NCBI GenBank assembly: GCA_022711465.1
Contig: JAKLEZ010000007.1
Location: 186,001 to 250,000 of the forward strand
DNA from: Planctomycetota bacterium
GTDB lineage: Bacteria > Planctomycetota > Phycisphaerae > UBA1845 > PWPN01
Direction: 5' to 3'
Length of the DNA: 64,000 bases
Below the pieces are notes generated by a model, which saw only the letters and a list, made by a program, of their open reading frames with translations, was not told where the DNA came from and did no database searches. Positions within the stretch are counted from its first letter, which is position 1; the number at the start of each line of letters is the position of its first letter. Both the position numbers and the translations under genes were made by a program. Of the stretch, positions 26,460 to 35,396 are shown in pieces.

Positions 26460-26494
26460 GGGGCGCCCGGCTACCCGATTGTACCAGGCGCCCC
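26460..26494. other. Stem-loop between secreted-protein genes
   Basis: GGGGCGCC (26460-26467) and GGCGCCCC (26487-26494) form a perfect 8-bp stem with a 19-nt loop in the gap between the PEP-CTERM gene and the phosphoesterase gene. No T-run follows on either strand, so it is not a canonical intrinsic terminator. It could limit read-through or stabilise mRNA ends. Confidence 0.4.
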
Positions 26495-26574
26495 ACGAGT
26501 TTTCAGGTGCTTTTCTCCCCGGTTTGGTCATTCTTGTGCGAATGACCGTACAGTCACCCTGAAGGTCTCGAGGC

Positions 26575-27423
26575 TCAGCGGCGGATTCGCCGGTAGAGCG
26601 GGATGAGGCCGAGGGCCAGGAGGGCGACGGTGGCCGGTTCGGGCACGATGCCGCCGGCGGTCGGGCCGCCCAGGGCGGCGATGGCATCGGCGGAGAGGGC
26701 GAAGTTCTGGAACTGGATGCTGTTGACGTAGCCGAGGGCGGTCTCGCCGTCCTCGTCTGCGAAGATCCAGGCAGGCGAGCCGCTGCCATCGGGATAGAGG
26801 GCCCAGCGGCCGCCCGCGTTGCCGCTGCTACCGAGGTCGGTGTATCCCACGAACGCGCCATCGATGTACTTGGTGTACTTCTTGGTGGCGTCGGCCTGAT
26901 CAAGATCGACGACCAGGGCGACGCGGTGCCAGGAATCGGGGGTCAGGTTGCCATGGTACTGGCTGCTGATGCCGATGCCGTTGCTGCCGTTCACGAAGAA
27001 ATCGGCATCGTTGGCGTTGGTGTCGCTGGTCTGGAACAGGGCGCGGTAGCCCGTGCTGCTGGCCGGATAGAGGATATCCATGATCAGGGTGTACTGGTTG
27101 ACGTCGTTGGTGCTGCCGTTGGCGGCCGCGCCGTGGAACATCTTGTAGCCCATCGTGGGGGTATTGGCGGGGAACTTCATGACGTTGGCGACCTGGCCGC
27201 CGATGTCGGCGATGCCGAAGCTGGCGGTGGTGCCGAACTGGGTGGCGGCGGCGGTGGCACCGTCATCGCCGTAGACCAGATCGGCGCCGATGATAGCCTT
27301 GAGGCCGTTCGACGGGTCGTCGAAGTTCCATCGACCGGTGACCTTGTCGGACGCGAAGGTTGTGCCGGTGATCAGGCCGACGACCGCGACGGCCCACAGA
27401 GCGTGTTTACCTACTGATTTCAT
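26575..27423 (-). CDS. LamG-domain PEP-CTERM sorting-signal protein
   Basis: The 282-residue product has a signal peptide (ALWAVAVVGLITGTTFAS), a single LamG-like domain (VTGRWNFDD to GETALGYVNSIQFQNFALS) and a C-terminal PEP-CTERM tag: VPEPAT, a hydrophobic segment ALLALGLIPL and a basic YRRIRR end. Such tags are recognised by an exosortase, which was not found in this window. The ATG at 27423 has GAGGAGA upstream; an upstream frame extension to 27474 is not supported. The LamG domain is a close relative of those at 23998 and 28758, so the island arose by duplication of this domain. Role: probably surface or matrix associated. Confidence 0.87.
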   Translation of the reverse strand: MKSVGKHALWAVAVVGLITGTTFASDKVTGRWNFDDPSNGLKAIIGADLVYGDDGATAAATQFGTTASFGIADIGGQVANVMKFPANTPTMGYKMFHGAAANGSTNDVNQYTLIMDILYPASSTGYRALFQTSDTNANDADFFVNGSNGIGISSQYHGNLTPDSWHRVALVVDLDQADATKKYTKYIDGAFVGYTDLGSSGNAGGRWALYPDGSGSPAWIFADEDGETALGYVNSIQFQNFALSADAIAALGGPTAGGIVPEPATVALLALGLIPLYRRIRR

Positions 27424-27727
27424 TGTCTTCTCTCCTCTCGATAGAAGATGAAAAAGAAACGCAGACACCGTCATACCATTTTATCCGGGCGCCGGCCCTG
27501 TTTGAAGGCATCTTGGCCTTTCGCCAAGCCCGTTGGAGGGTTCTCTCGGCTGGCAGGGAGATTTCCCTCTGGCGAGGCCGCGTCCCGGCTTTGGGGTAGC
27601 GCTGGCCTTGGGGCTATTGGTCAGGAATGGCCCGGCGGCCGCAAGCGAATCGCGGCCGGACACGAGTCTCTTCGTTTTGCCCGCTTCACCTCCCTCCTTC
27701 GGCGTCTTGAGACGACAGGATCACCTT
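27424..27727. other. 304-bp intergenic region upstream of the PEP-CTERM gene
   Basis: I see no gene here. It contains a short palindrome (CGTCT/AGACG at 27703-27714) just after the pseudopilin stop on the minus strand, without a T-run. A promoter for the PEP-CTERM gene is expected here but no convincing -35/-10 pair was found. Confidence 0.4.
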
Positions 27728-28609
27728 TCACGGTGACGGCTGAACGGTATAGTAGACCGTGAAGCCGTTCTCGGATTTCTGCCTGAGCCAGGGGGCGTAC
27801 TTTGCCCACAGGCCCTGGCTGGGTGGGTCGGCATAGCTTCTCATGTAGACCCGAATGACGTCCATGGGTTTCACGAACTGGACGTGCAGATCGAGAAAGG
27901 CGACGTTAAGGCCGTCGGGACCATGGTTGTTGTATGCATCCGGGAAGTTCCAGATGTCGCCGGTGGTGGACCCTCCGCCCTGATCGTTGTCCAGGGCGAG
28001 CAAGGTGTTCTGGGGTTTCTTGACGAATCGGTGCTTCTTGATGACATCGCCGTCGGTGGCATTGTTGTAGCCCGGCGTGCTGGAGTCGGGCCAGCCGAGT
28101 TGCTGGCCGTAGGTCCCGGCGGATTTGCCGTCGATTTTAGTGCCGTCCGGGTATACGGAGGGGCCGTCATACCAGCCCCAGATTTCGTAGCTGTGGCCGC
28201 CGTCGGCGTCTGCCGCGTCGTCGGCAGCGGCCCTCAGGTCCTGCAGACCCTTGGGGTACAGGGCTCTCTCGGTTGTGCTTTGCAGGGGCACGTTTTCCCG
28301 GACGATGTTTTTGCTGCTCGGGCAGATGGCGGTTTTGGCGGAGGGCAGGTATTTCGGGTAGACGTGGTTCAGGCTATCGTCACCGGTACTGGTGGCGGCG
28401 ATATAGATGCCGGTCTTGTCGGTCTCCGCCCTGATGGCGCAGGCCATGTTGATCTGGCGGGCGTTTGAGGCGCAGACTCCCCGGCGGGTCTGTTCCTGGG
28501 CTCTTGACAAGGATGGGAGCAGAATAGCAATGAGGAGTGCGATGATCGCCACCACGACCAGGATCTCGATCAGGGTGAACGCCTGCCGGTGGTGTCGTAC
28601 GGTTGTCAT
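27728..28609 (-). CDS. Type II secretion-like pseudopilin with N-terminal methylation signal
   Basis: The 293-residue product has a prepilin signal in which QAFTLIEILVVVAIIALLI begins at about residue 10. The Glu at position 5 of the mature helix and the long hydrophobic stretch fit class III prepilin cleavage and methylation. The C-terminal domain includes NNHGPDGLNVAFLDLHV, a variant of the H-X9-DG motif typical of planctomycete pseudopilins, with DL instead of DG. The ATG at 28609 has an AAAGGAA site. It sits between two LamG-protein genes on the same strand, suggesting it helps display or transport these surface proteins. The secretion machinery itself is not in the window. Confidence 0.88.
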   Translation of the reverse strand: MTTVRHHRQAFTLIEILVVVAIIALLIAILLPSLSRAQEQTRRGVCASNARQINMACAIRAETDKTGIYIAATSTGDDSLNHVYPKYLPSAKTAICPSSKNIVRENVPLQSTTERALYPKGLQDLRAAADDAADADGGHSYEIWGWYDGPSVYPDGTKIDGKSAGTYGQQLGWPDSSTPGYNNATDGDVIKKHRFVKKPQNTLLALDNDQGGGSTTGDIWNFPDAYNNHGPDGLNVAFLDLHVQFVKPMDVIRVYMRSYADPPSQGLWAKYAPWLRQKSENGFTVYYTVQPSP

Positions 28610-28658
28610 GTCATTCGGTTCCTTTCCGACGGGGGGCATCTTGCCGACTGGGCGGGGT

Positions 28659-28677
28659 CACCGGCGAGATGCCGGTG
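28659..28677. other. Stem-loop upstream of the pseudopilin gene
   Basis: CACCGGC (28659-28665) and GCCGGTG (28671-28677) form a perfect 7-bp stem with a 5-nt loop in the 148-bp gap between the LamG-dockerin gene and the pseudopilin gene. No T-run follows in the direction of transcription. It may be an mRNA processing or stabilising hairpin. Confidence 0.4.
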
Positions 28678-28757
28678 TGCGACGCGTGGTGCGGCTTTGG
28701 GATGCGCTCCCTGTCTTGACGTCGATGCTGCAGTTCACGTTGATCCCGTGACGCCGT

Positions 28758-30509
28758 TCACGGGACCGTCTTACACGCCGGATCATAGGCCGCGGGGCCG
28801 CTGAAGCACCGCTGGAACACGCCGAAATCGCTGTGATCGACGTCATTATCTTCATCGAAATCCATCTCGCCGCAGTCGGTCAGATTCTGTTCGGCGAGGG
28901 TGATGGTCGGTCCGGTGTAGCACAAGCGGAAGGCGTCGAAATCCGCGCTATCGACGCGGTTGTCGCTATTGACGTCGGGTGCCGGTCGTCGGTCGTAGCG
29001 ACCGATGCCTGCGGCGGTGGGGCCGCCGAGGGTAGCGATCTCTGTGGGCGTCATGGCGTAGTCGCGGAATTGGATGCTGTTGACATAGCCGAGGGCGGTT
29101 TCGCCATCCTGGTCAACGAACATGAGGATGGTGGAGTAAAGGGCGAACCTTCCGTCGAGGACTTCGTCTTCGTTGCCGATGTTCTGGATGGCCTGGGTGC
29201 CGTCGATGTAGGTGGTGTAGGTATTGACGGCCATGTCCGAAACCAGGGTGAAGCGATGCCAGACGCCGTCGGTGACATCGCCGATGTAGTTGCCGGAGAT
29301 CCCGAGGCCGGCGCCGGACTTGATGAAGGTTTCGGCGTCGTTGTCATTGAACAGATCGGTCTGGATTAAGGCGACGTAGCCGCCGGTTCCGGTGGCGGTA
29401 TCGGGGAACATGACGTCCATGATCATGCTCCACTGATTGACCAGGCTGCCGCCGCCGTTGGGGGCGGCTCCATGCGTGAACTGGAAGCCGTTGCACTGCA
29501 GGGTTTTGGGGAACTGCATGACTTTGGCGGGCCAGCCGTTGATATTGGCGATACCGAAGCTGGTGGTGGTTCCGAATTGGACTTCGGCGGGCAGGTTCTG
29601 AGCGCAGGTTCCGCCCGGGGTGCAGCCCTTGAAGTAGGTCATATCGCGCCCGACGGTGGCCGCGAGCGAGCCGTTGAGGAAGTCCCACTGGCCGGTGACG
29701 CCGGCGGCGGCGGGGATCTTAGTCGCGGTGGCTCCGCCGAGGGCGGCCACTTCGTCGTCGGTCATCTGGTAGTTGCGGACCTGGATGCTGCTGACGTAGC
29801 CGGCCTCGACCTCGAGGTCCTCGTCGGTGAACACGAGGGTGGCCAGGTCTTCGGCCGGGTTTGCGCCGGCGCCATTGAGGGACATTCGTCCATCGAAGCC
29901 TTGCCCGCTTTGAGCGCCGACGAGAGTGCCGTCAATGAATTTGCGATAGCCGTCGGTGGTGTTGGCGCAGTTGACGGAGAGCACGACCCGATACCACGTG
30001 TTGGGGCTGATGGTGCCCTGGTAGTTGCCGCCGATGCCGATGCCGTTGGCGGTGTTGATGAAGAAGTCGCCGTCGTTGGTGTTGCAGTTGTTGGTCTGCA
30101 GGAGGCATCGCCATTTGGCGTCAGACTCGGCCGGATAGAGGATGTCCATGATGACGGTGAACTCGTTGACATAGGTTCCGCCGCCGTTGGGTTGGGCTCC
30201 CGGGTAGATGGCATAGCCCATGTTCCTGGTTCCCTTGGGGAAGCTCATGACCTTGGTGGGCTGGCCGCCGATGTCTGGAATCCCCAAGGACGTAGTGGTG
30301 CCGAACTTGGTTTCGCTCTCGATGTCGCGGGTATCGGCGGGCTTGATCCAGTAGGTTGCGTCGGTTCCGACGGTGGCCTTGAGGGTACCGTCGTCGAAGT
30401 CCCACTGACCGGTGATGGTTTGGGCATTTGCTGCCCCCGCGGCGATGGCACCGAGTGCGCAGAGCGCGAAGCCACAGGCAACTGCTTTTGACGACCACTG
30501 CTTCCTCAT
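28758..30509 (-). CDS. Secreted protein with two LamG domains and C-terminal dockerin-like tag
   Basis: The 583-residue product has a signal peptide (VACGFALCALGAIAAGAANA) and two tandem LamG-like domains, each ending in a VSSIQVRN/VNSIQFRD-type strand plus a DE..ALGG or TEIATLGG motif (about 30-255 and 265-490). The C-terminus has two calcium-loop motifs (DVNSDNRVDSADFDAF and DFDEDNDVDHSDFGVF) and the Cys-containing tag FQRCFSG. It is a probable surface or extracellular matrix protein related to 23998 and 26575. The ATG at 30509 has a perfect AAGGAGG site. The gene is the first of four minus-strand genes in the island, with separate gaps of 148, 304 and 261 bp. Confidence 0.87.
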   Translation of the reverse strand: MRKQWSSKAVACGFALCALGAIAAGAANAQTITGQWDFDDGTLKATVGTDATYWIKPADTRDIESETKFGTTTSLGIPDIGGQPTKVMSFPKGTRNMGYAIYPGAQPNGGGTYVNEFTVIMDILYPAESDAKWRCLLQTNNCNTNDGDFFINTANGIGIGGNYQGTISPNTWYRVVLSVNCANTTDGYRKFIDGTLVGAQSGQGFDGRMSLNGAGANPAEDLATLVFTDEDLEVEAGYVSSIQVRNYQMTDDEVAALGGATATKIPAAAGVTGQWDFLNGSLAATVGRDMTYFKGCTPGGTCAQNLPAEVQFGTTTSFGIANINGWPAKVMQFPKTLQCNGFQFTHGAAPNGGGSLVNQWSMIMDVMFPDTATGTGGYVALIQTDLFNDNDAETFIKSGAGLGISGNYIGDVTDGVWHRFTLVSDMAVNTYTTYIDGTQAIQNIGNEDEVLDGRFALYSTILMFVDQDGETALGYVNSIQFRDYAMTPTEIATLGGPTAAGIGRYDRRPAPDVNSDNRVDSADFDAFRLCYTGPTITLAEQNLTDCGEMDFDEDNDVDHSDFGVFQRCFSGPAAYDPACKTVP

Positions 30510-31059
30510 ACGAACCTCCTTACTGACTAATCGCCCCGATATTCCCAACCGCCAGAAGTGCTCCTTCCCCTTTCCTCCGGACCGGTCGTTGATTCACGCT
30601 GGCCGGACCGGGCCCAGGTGTTTTCTGTCCTGGAGGGGGGCTCTTTCATATCGCCGGTGTCGGCTTCTCTCTCCCGTTCGTTGCGACGAACTACCGCTGT
30701 AGTCCGAGTAGCCGTTGTTCTCCCCGCGGGGGATTGAACGGTTCGCGCTCGGCACTGGTCAGAGGCACCCTTAAGGTGCTGATCGGCTCCGGTCGCTTCA
30801 CTTGGGCCGAGCAGCGTGCGCAAGTTGCCACTGGGACCGTATTTATTCTCGCAGAATGCGACATTGGTGTCAACCTAAAAGATGGCCTCACTTTGCGTGG
30901 GGGGCTTCATTTGCATCCCTGGTCGAGGGCGATACACTGAGCGCGGCCGTTCGATCTTGTCATTGCGGCGCCCCTCGTGGAGGGGGAGTCTTATGGCCGC
31001 CGTTTCTTTCGCCTGGGCGTTTGGACGATTCAACCTGTCCGTTCGTACGGAGGTGCTCG
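30510..31059. other. 550-bp divergent intergenic region
   Basis: This region separates the minus-strand LamG-dockerin gene from the plus-strand phosphoesterase gene. No convincing gene, repeat or RNA element was seen; frames across it give only low-complexity Arg/Thr-rich peptides. It must hold promoters in both directions. An AT-richer patch at about 30840-30885 is the likeliest promoter zone but no clean -35/-10 pair was found. Confidence 0.5.
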
Positions 31060-33795
31060 ATGAGGCGGTATAGCTTTGTCCTGGCTTGGCTGGTAGTTGC
31101 CCCGGTCTGGGCTGATTCCAGTCGCACGGTAACGCTGCAGCCTCCGGGTCGGGAGGAGTTTTGCCGGATGGAGCCTGGCGGGGTCAGTGTTCTGCCCAGC
31201 GGGCGGTATGTCACGCCGGCTGGAGTGGTGGTGCGAATCACGGCCGATCCGTTCGGGATGGCTCTTTCCCGGGATGGGAGCCGGGTGGTGGCGGTTCATG
31301 ATCAGGTGTTGACCGTCCTGGAGGTGGCCCAGCCTGGGAGTGCCGTTCGGTATCCGAGTTACGATGGCAAGCTGGCCACTCCGTTCAAGAACGGGGCGTT
31401 CATGGGGGTGCAGGTGACGAGGGACAGCCGGCTGGCGTATCTGAGCGGGGGCAATGACGGATCGATTGTCGTTTTTGACCTGGTGGCCGGCAAGCGTCTG
31501 GATGCCATCACGCTCAATGGCGTGTTCGACGGTCGCGCGTACGAAGACAGTCTCACCGGCGACATGGTCCTGAGTGACGATGGCCGCAGGCTGTTCGTGC
31601 TGGACCAGTTCAATTTCCGGTTGGTGGTGGTGGATCTGGAGGAGAGGCGGGTGATCGCATCGGTCAAGGTTGGCCGGTTTCCCTTTGGCTTGGGGGTGAG
31701 TCCGGACGAATCCATGGCTTACGTGGCCAACGTGGGCATTTTCGACTATCCGCTCGTGCCGGGGGTGACGGACAGGAATGTGGAGCAGGTTGGGCTGGCC
31801 TTTCCGCCCTATGGTGTGCCCTCGAAGGAAGCGGAGGAAGGCAAGGAGATTGACGGGAAGAGGATTCCTGGGCTTGGCAGTCCGCGGGTTGCGGAGGCGG
31901 TGTCGGTCTGGTCGGTCGATCTGAAGACGAGCCAGGTGGTGGCCAAGATCAAGACCGGCTACCAGATGGGCGAGCGTGTTCAGGGGCTGGAGATCATGGG
32001 CGGATCGAGTCCGAATTCGATCGCGGCCGGTCGGCGGTTTATTTACGTCACGAATGCGACGAACGACAACATTTCGGTGATCGAAGCGGGCAGTCAGCGG
32101 ATCGCGGCGCACATCAAGCTGGATGTGGATCCGAAGATCGACCGGTATCGGGGGCTGATCCCGTTTGGGCTGGCGTTGAGTCCGGATGAGGCCCGGCTGT
32201 ATGTGGCGTTGAGTGGACTGAATGCCGTTGGGGTCATCGACACCGGGAGTCGCAAGGTCCTGGGCTACATTCCGACGGGGTGGTTCCCGACCAAGCTGGC
32301 GGTGTTTCCGGACGGCAAGCGTCTGTGCGTGGTGACGGCGCGAGGGCATGGTGCGGGCCCGAACGGGGGTAAGGGGTTCAAAGCTCCGGTTCAGGGGACG
32401 TACGTGGGTGACATCATGCTGGGCACGTGCGAGTTCATTGCGGTGCCTGGCGCCGAGCAGCTGGCCAAGTACACCCGCCAGGTGGTTGGCAACACCTTCG
32501 AGGAGGTGCCGGTCGTGGACAACGGCAGGAACCCGCTGCCGGCCGCTCCGGGGCTGAGGAAGAGTCCGATTCGCCACATCGTGTACATCACGAAGGAGAA
32601 CCGCACCTATGACGAGGTTTTTGGCCAGGTGAAGGGTGGGAATGGCGATCCGACGCTGGCCCGCTATGGAGCTGAGGTGAGCTTCAGCAGTCGGGACACG
32701 AGGTGGCCCAAGCGGACGGTCGAGCTGGCCACGGTGATGCCTAACCATCTCAAGATCGCCCGCGAGTTCGCGATGAGCGACAACTTCTACTGTGATTCGG
32801 ACGCATCGGTTCACGGTCACCGCTGGATGGTGGGGACGTATCCGAACGAGTGGGTGGAGGCCAATGCCGCGACCCGCAAGGACGAGCGGATTTTCAGCAG
32901 TGCCCCGGGGCGGCGGTATGTGGCCGGTTCGGCGGGGGCGGTCTATCCGGAGGACTACAACGAAGTGGGTGGGCTGTGGGAGCAGCTCGATCGGCACGGA
33001 GTGGACTTTTACAACTTTGGCGAAGGATTCGAGTTTTCGGGCACGGAGGAGGGGCCTGAGCATCAATTCACCGGCATTCGGATGAAGGTTGTCTTTCCGA
33101 TGCCCAAGGCGTTGTTCGATCGCACCTCGCGCATTTACGCGACGTACAACACGAGTGTTCCGGACCAGTTTCGCATCGAGATGTTCGAGCAGGAACTGGG
33201 CGAGAAGTGGCTGAGCAAGAAGGCGCCGTTCCCGCAGATGATCACGATGATCGTTCCGAATGACCATTCGGCGGGGGAGCGGCCGGATGCGGGATATCCG
33301 TTCAAGGAATCGTACATGGCGGACAACGACCTGGCGGTGGGCCGGGTTCTGCACGTGCTGTCGCGGACGCCGTGGTGGAAGGACATGCTGGTGATCATCA
33401 CCGAGGATGACGCCCAGGACGGTCGGGACCACGTGGATGCCCATCGGTCGCTGCTCATGATGGTCGGGCCGTATGTCAAACGGGGGTACATTTCGCACAC
33501 TCACGCGAACTTTGGGGCGATTCTCAAGACGGTGTACCACATTCTGGACTTGCCGCCGGTGAACCAGTTTGATGCCGCCGCCTCGCTGCCCCAGGATTTC
33601 TTCACGGACCAGCCCGATTTTCGTCCGTACGATGTGGAGAAGGTGGATCCGCGGGTTTTCGACCCGTCACTGGCCCTGAAGCGCTACGATCGCACCTTTG
33701 ACTGGCGGAAGCTGGAGGGTGGGCCGCTGCTGGATGACGATGATGATTTCCGGGAGAGCCATAAGGAGCAAGGGCGGGAAGGAAGTGAGAAGTGA
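31060..33795 (+). CDS. YVTN beta-propeller and phosphoesterase-family protein
   Basis: The 911-residue product has a signal peptide (SFVLAWLVVAPVWA). Residues about 60-500 contain YVTN/NHL-type propeller repeats (AYLSGGNDGSIVVFDL, RFIYVTNATNDNISVIE, RLYVALSGLNAVGVID). Residues about 505-860 match the phosphoesterase (acid phosphatase/phospholipase C-like) family: RHIVYITKENRTYDEVFGQ, AMSDNFYCDSDASVHGHRW, MIVPNDHSAGERPDAGYP and ITEDDAQDGRDHVDAH. Metal ligands Glu/Asn/Asp are therefore likely intact. It probably hydrolyses phosphoesters outside the cytoplasm. The ATG at 31060 has a GGAGG site. Its last codons and stop lie inside a 7-base tandem repeat array (33784-33839), so the GREGSEK tail is repeat-encoded. 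Confidence 0.88.
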   Translation: MRRYSFVLAWLVVAPVWADSSRTVTLQPPGREEFCRMEPGGVSVLPSGRYVTPAGVVVRITADPFGMALSRDGSRVVAVHDQVLTVLEVAQPGSAVRYPSYDGKLATPFKNGAFMGVQVTRDSRLAYLSGGNDGSIVVFDLVAGKRLDAITLNGVFDGRAYEDSLTGDMVLSDDGRRLFVLDQFNFRLVVVDLEERRVIASVKVGRFPFGLGVSPDESMAYVANVGIFDYPLVPGVTDRNVEQVGLAFPPYGVPSKEAEEGKEIDGKRIPGLGSPRVAEAVSVWSVDLKTSQVVAKIKTGYQMGERVQGLEIMGGSSPNSIAAGRRFIYVTNATNDNISVIEAGSQRIAAHIKLDVDPKIDRYRGLIPFGLALSPDEARLYVALSGLNAVGVIDTGSRKVLGYIPTGWFPTKLAVFPDGKRLCVVTARGHGAGPNGGKGFKAPVQGTYVGDIMLGTCEFIAVPGAEQLAKYTRQVVGNTFEEVPVVDNGRNPLPAAPGLRKSPIRHIVYITKENRTYDEVFGQVKGGNGDPTLARYGAEVSFSSRDTRWPKRTVELATVMPNHLKIAREFAMSDNFYCDSDASVHGHRWMVGTYPNEWVEANAATRKDERIFSSAPGRRYVAGSAGAVYPEDYNEVGGLWEQLDRHGVDFYNFGEGFEFSGTEEGPEHQFTGIRMKVVFPMPKALFDRTSRIYATYNTSVPDQFRIEMFEQELGEKWLSKKAPFPQMITMIVPNDHSAGERPDAGYPFKESYMADNDLAVGRVLHVLSRTPWWKDMLVIITEDDAQDGRDHVDAHRSLLMMVGPYVKRGYISHTHANFGAILKTVYHILDLPPVNQFDAAASLPQDFFTDQPDFRPYDVEKVDPRVFDPSLALKRYDRTFDWRKLEGGPLLDDDDDFRESHKEQGREGSEK

Positions 33796-33839
33796 GGGGT
33801 GAGAAGTGAGAGCCGAGAAGTGAGAAGTGGGCAGTGAGA
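33784..33839 (+). repeat. Heptameric tandem repeat array (8 units, AGTGAGA type)
   Basis: Eight 7-base units starting at 33784 read AGTGAGA, AGTGAGG, GGTGAGA, AGTGAGA, GCCGAGA, AGTGAGA, AGTGGGC and AGTGAGA. The phase is the same as the GAGAAGT-type arrays near 6741 and 7281. It overlaps the end of the phosphoesterase gene. A shorter opposite-strand relative lies at 33937-33960. Confidence 0.8.
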
Positions 33840-34105
33840 CCGGGGGAGGGGGTGTACTATGGGTGGATGGTGGGGCAGGTCGGCGGCGTTCGTCGCCAGC
33901 GAGTCATGGGGCGACTGTCGGAATGCCCATCGGTCTCATCACTTTGCAGTCTCACTTCTTCGGCGTTGCGATCAGCGGCGTTGAGGTATAGGATGGTTGG
34001 CTCTGGATGGCGGCGCACGTCGCCGGGGAGTACCGGACGCACCTGACGTGCCCCCTTGACAGCCCCTTTTGGTGGTCCACATCGGCATCACCGTGGAGGA
34101 GACAC
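33796..34105. other. 310-bp intergenic region with heptamer arrays
   Basis: The region contains most of the heptameric array (33784-33839) and, in opposite orientation, a degenerate relative at 33937-33960 (CTCACTTC-type). The 97 bp between them are G-rich and show no gene. A promoter for the Gfo/Idh/MocA gene is expected but not identified. Confidence 0.6.
33937..33960 (-). repeat. Degenerate heptamer array, opposite orientation
   Basis: On the minus strand the units AAGTGAG, ACTGCAA and AGTGATG recall the array at 33784-33839. The match is weaker than elsewhere, but the opposing orientation repeats the arrangement seen at 6741/7281. Confidence 0.45.
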
Positions 34106-35326
34106 ATGTCGGCGAAGAAGAAAGCAGGGAGACTGGCTCGTCGGGATTTACTGGCGGGAGCAGCGGCTGCGGCGGCGGTGAGCATTGTCAGGCCGTCTTC
34201 GGTGCGGGGATCGGGGGCCAACTCGGCGGTGGAGATCGCGTTGCTTGGTTGCGGCGGGCGGGGCTCGTGGCTGGGCGGGCTGTTTGCCAAGCACGGCGGC
34301 TACAAGTGGGTGGCGTGTGCCGACTACTACCAGGACCATGCTGACAGTTTTGGGGAAGCCTGGAAGATCCCGGCGGACAAGCGGTTCACGGCGCTGTCGG
34401 GCTACAAGAAGATGCTTGACGTCAAGTGCGACGCGGTGATTGTTCAGACTCCGCCGTACTTTCACCCGATTCACGCGGCGGCGGCGGTCGATGCCGGCAA
34501 GCACGTCTACGTGGCCAAGCCCATCGCCGTGGATGCTCCGGGCTGCCTGAGCATTGGCGATTCGGGCAAGAGAGCCACGGAGAAGAAGCTGGTTTTCCTG
34601 GTCGACTTCCAGACCCGAGCCAACGAGTACTATCGGGAGGCGGTCAAGCGTGTGCATCGCGGGGACATCGGCAAGCTGGTGACCGGCTGGGCGATGTATC
34701 CCTGGGGGGTGGGTCACTTCCCGGGGCCTGGGACGCCGGACGACAGGCTCCGCCGGTGGTACTGCATCCGCGAGCTGTCCGGGGATTTCATTGTCGAGCA
34801 GAACGTGCACACGCTGGACGTGGCGACATGGATTCTGAACGCCGATCCGATCAAGGCCATGGGTGTCGGGGGCAGCAGGGGATTGCGGGCCTACGGCAAC
34901 ATCATGGACTACTTCAACATCCATTTCTGGTTCCCGAATGACTTCGTGCTCAGCTTTGTGGGCAACCAGTGCACGCCGGGTGCCCCGACGGAGATTCCGT
35001 GCCGGGTGTACGGTTCGAAGGGCACGATCGACACCGACTACTACACGCACGTGAACATCGATGGCATGCCCGAGTGCGTCTACAAGGGCAGCAAGTGGGA
35101 GCATGGGGCCCTGTATACGACCGGGGCGGAGGTCAACATCAAGGAGTTCCACGAGGCGATCACCAAAGGCGAGGTCAGCAACCCGACCGTCGCCCCGTCG
35201 GTGCGGAGCAATCTGACCGCCGTTCTTGGCCGGATCGCCGGGTACAAGGGGGGGATGGTGACCTGGGACGAGATGATCAAGGCAAACGAGAGACTGGAGC
35301 CGGACTTGAAGGGGCTCAAAGCGTAG
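34106..35326 (+). CDS. Tat-exported Gfo/Idh/MocA family oxidoreductase
   Basis: The 406-residue product has a twin-arginine signal (LARRDLLAGAAAAAAVS). It then has an NAD(P)-binding Rossmann segment EIALLGCGGRGSWLGGLF (about 50), a VYVAKPIAVDAPG strand near residue 140, and FIVEQNVHTLDVATWIL near 235. The family's common EKP motif reads AKP here; the Lys is kept. Such proteins oxidise or reduce sugars and cyclitols, in planctomycetes often in the periplasm. The ATG at 34106 has GGAGGA upstream. It is followed, 70 bp later, by a sugar isomerase, the usual partner in sugar keto-intermediate pathways. Substrate not known. Confidence 0.88.
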   Translation: MSAKKKAGRLARRDLLAGAAAAAAVSIVRPSSVRGSGANSAVEIALLGCGGRGSWLGGLFAKHGGYKWVACADYYQDHADSFGEAWKIPADKRFTALSGYKKMLDVKCDAVIVQTPPYFHPIHAAAAVDAGKHVYVAKPIAVDAPGCLSIGDSGKRATEKKLVFLVDFQTRANEYYREAVKRVHRGDIGKLVTGWAMYPWGVGHFPGPGTPDDRLRRWYCIRELSGDFIVEQNVHTLDVATWILNADPIKAMGVGGSRGLRAYGNIMDYFNIHFWFPNDFVLSFVGNQCTPGAPTEIPCRVYGSKGTIDTDYYTHVNIDGMPECVYKGSKWEHGALYTTGAEVNIKEFHEAITKGEVSNPTVAPSVRSNLTAVLGRIAGYKGGMVTWDEMIKANERLEPDLKGLKA

Positions 35327-35396
35327 GTTCGTGGTTCATGGCGAAGGTTCGAATGGGGTTGGTGCAGTGTGATGTGGCAGAACGGAGGATATCCGT

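Noticed and set aside
30926..30936. GATACACTGAG shared with 54015-54025 as a common regulatory site
   Set aside because: Only 11 bases match and the flanks differ; likely chance in a 64-kb window.
31030..33540. Minus-strand 836-residue frame opposite the propeller-phosphoesterase
   Set aside because: Arg/His/Pro-rich shadow without any motif.
35345..35357. GGTTCGAAT resembling a tRNA T-loop
   Set aside because: No cloverleaf can be formed around it; it belongs to a run of 7-base repeats.
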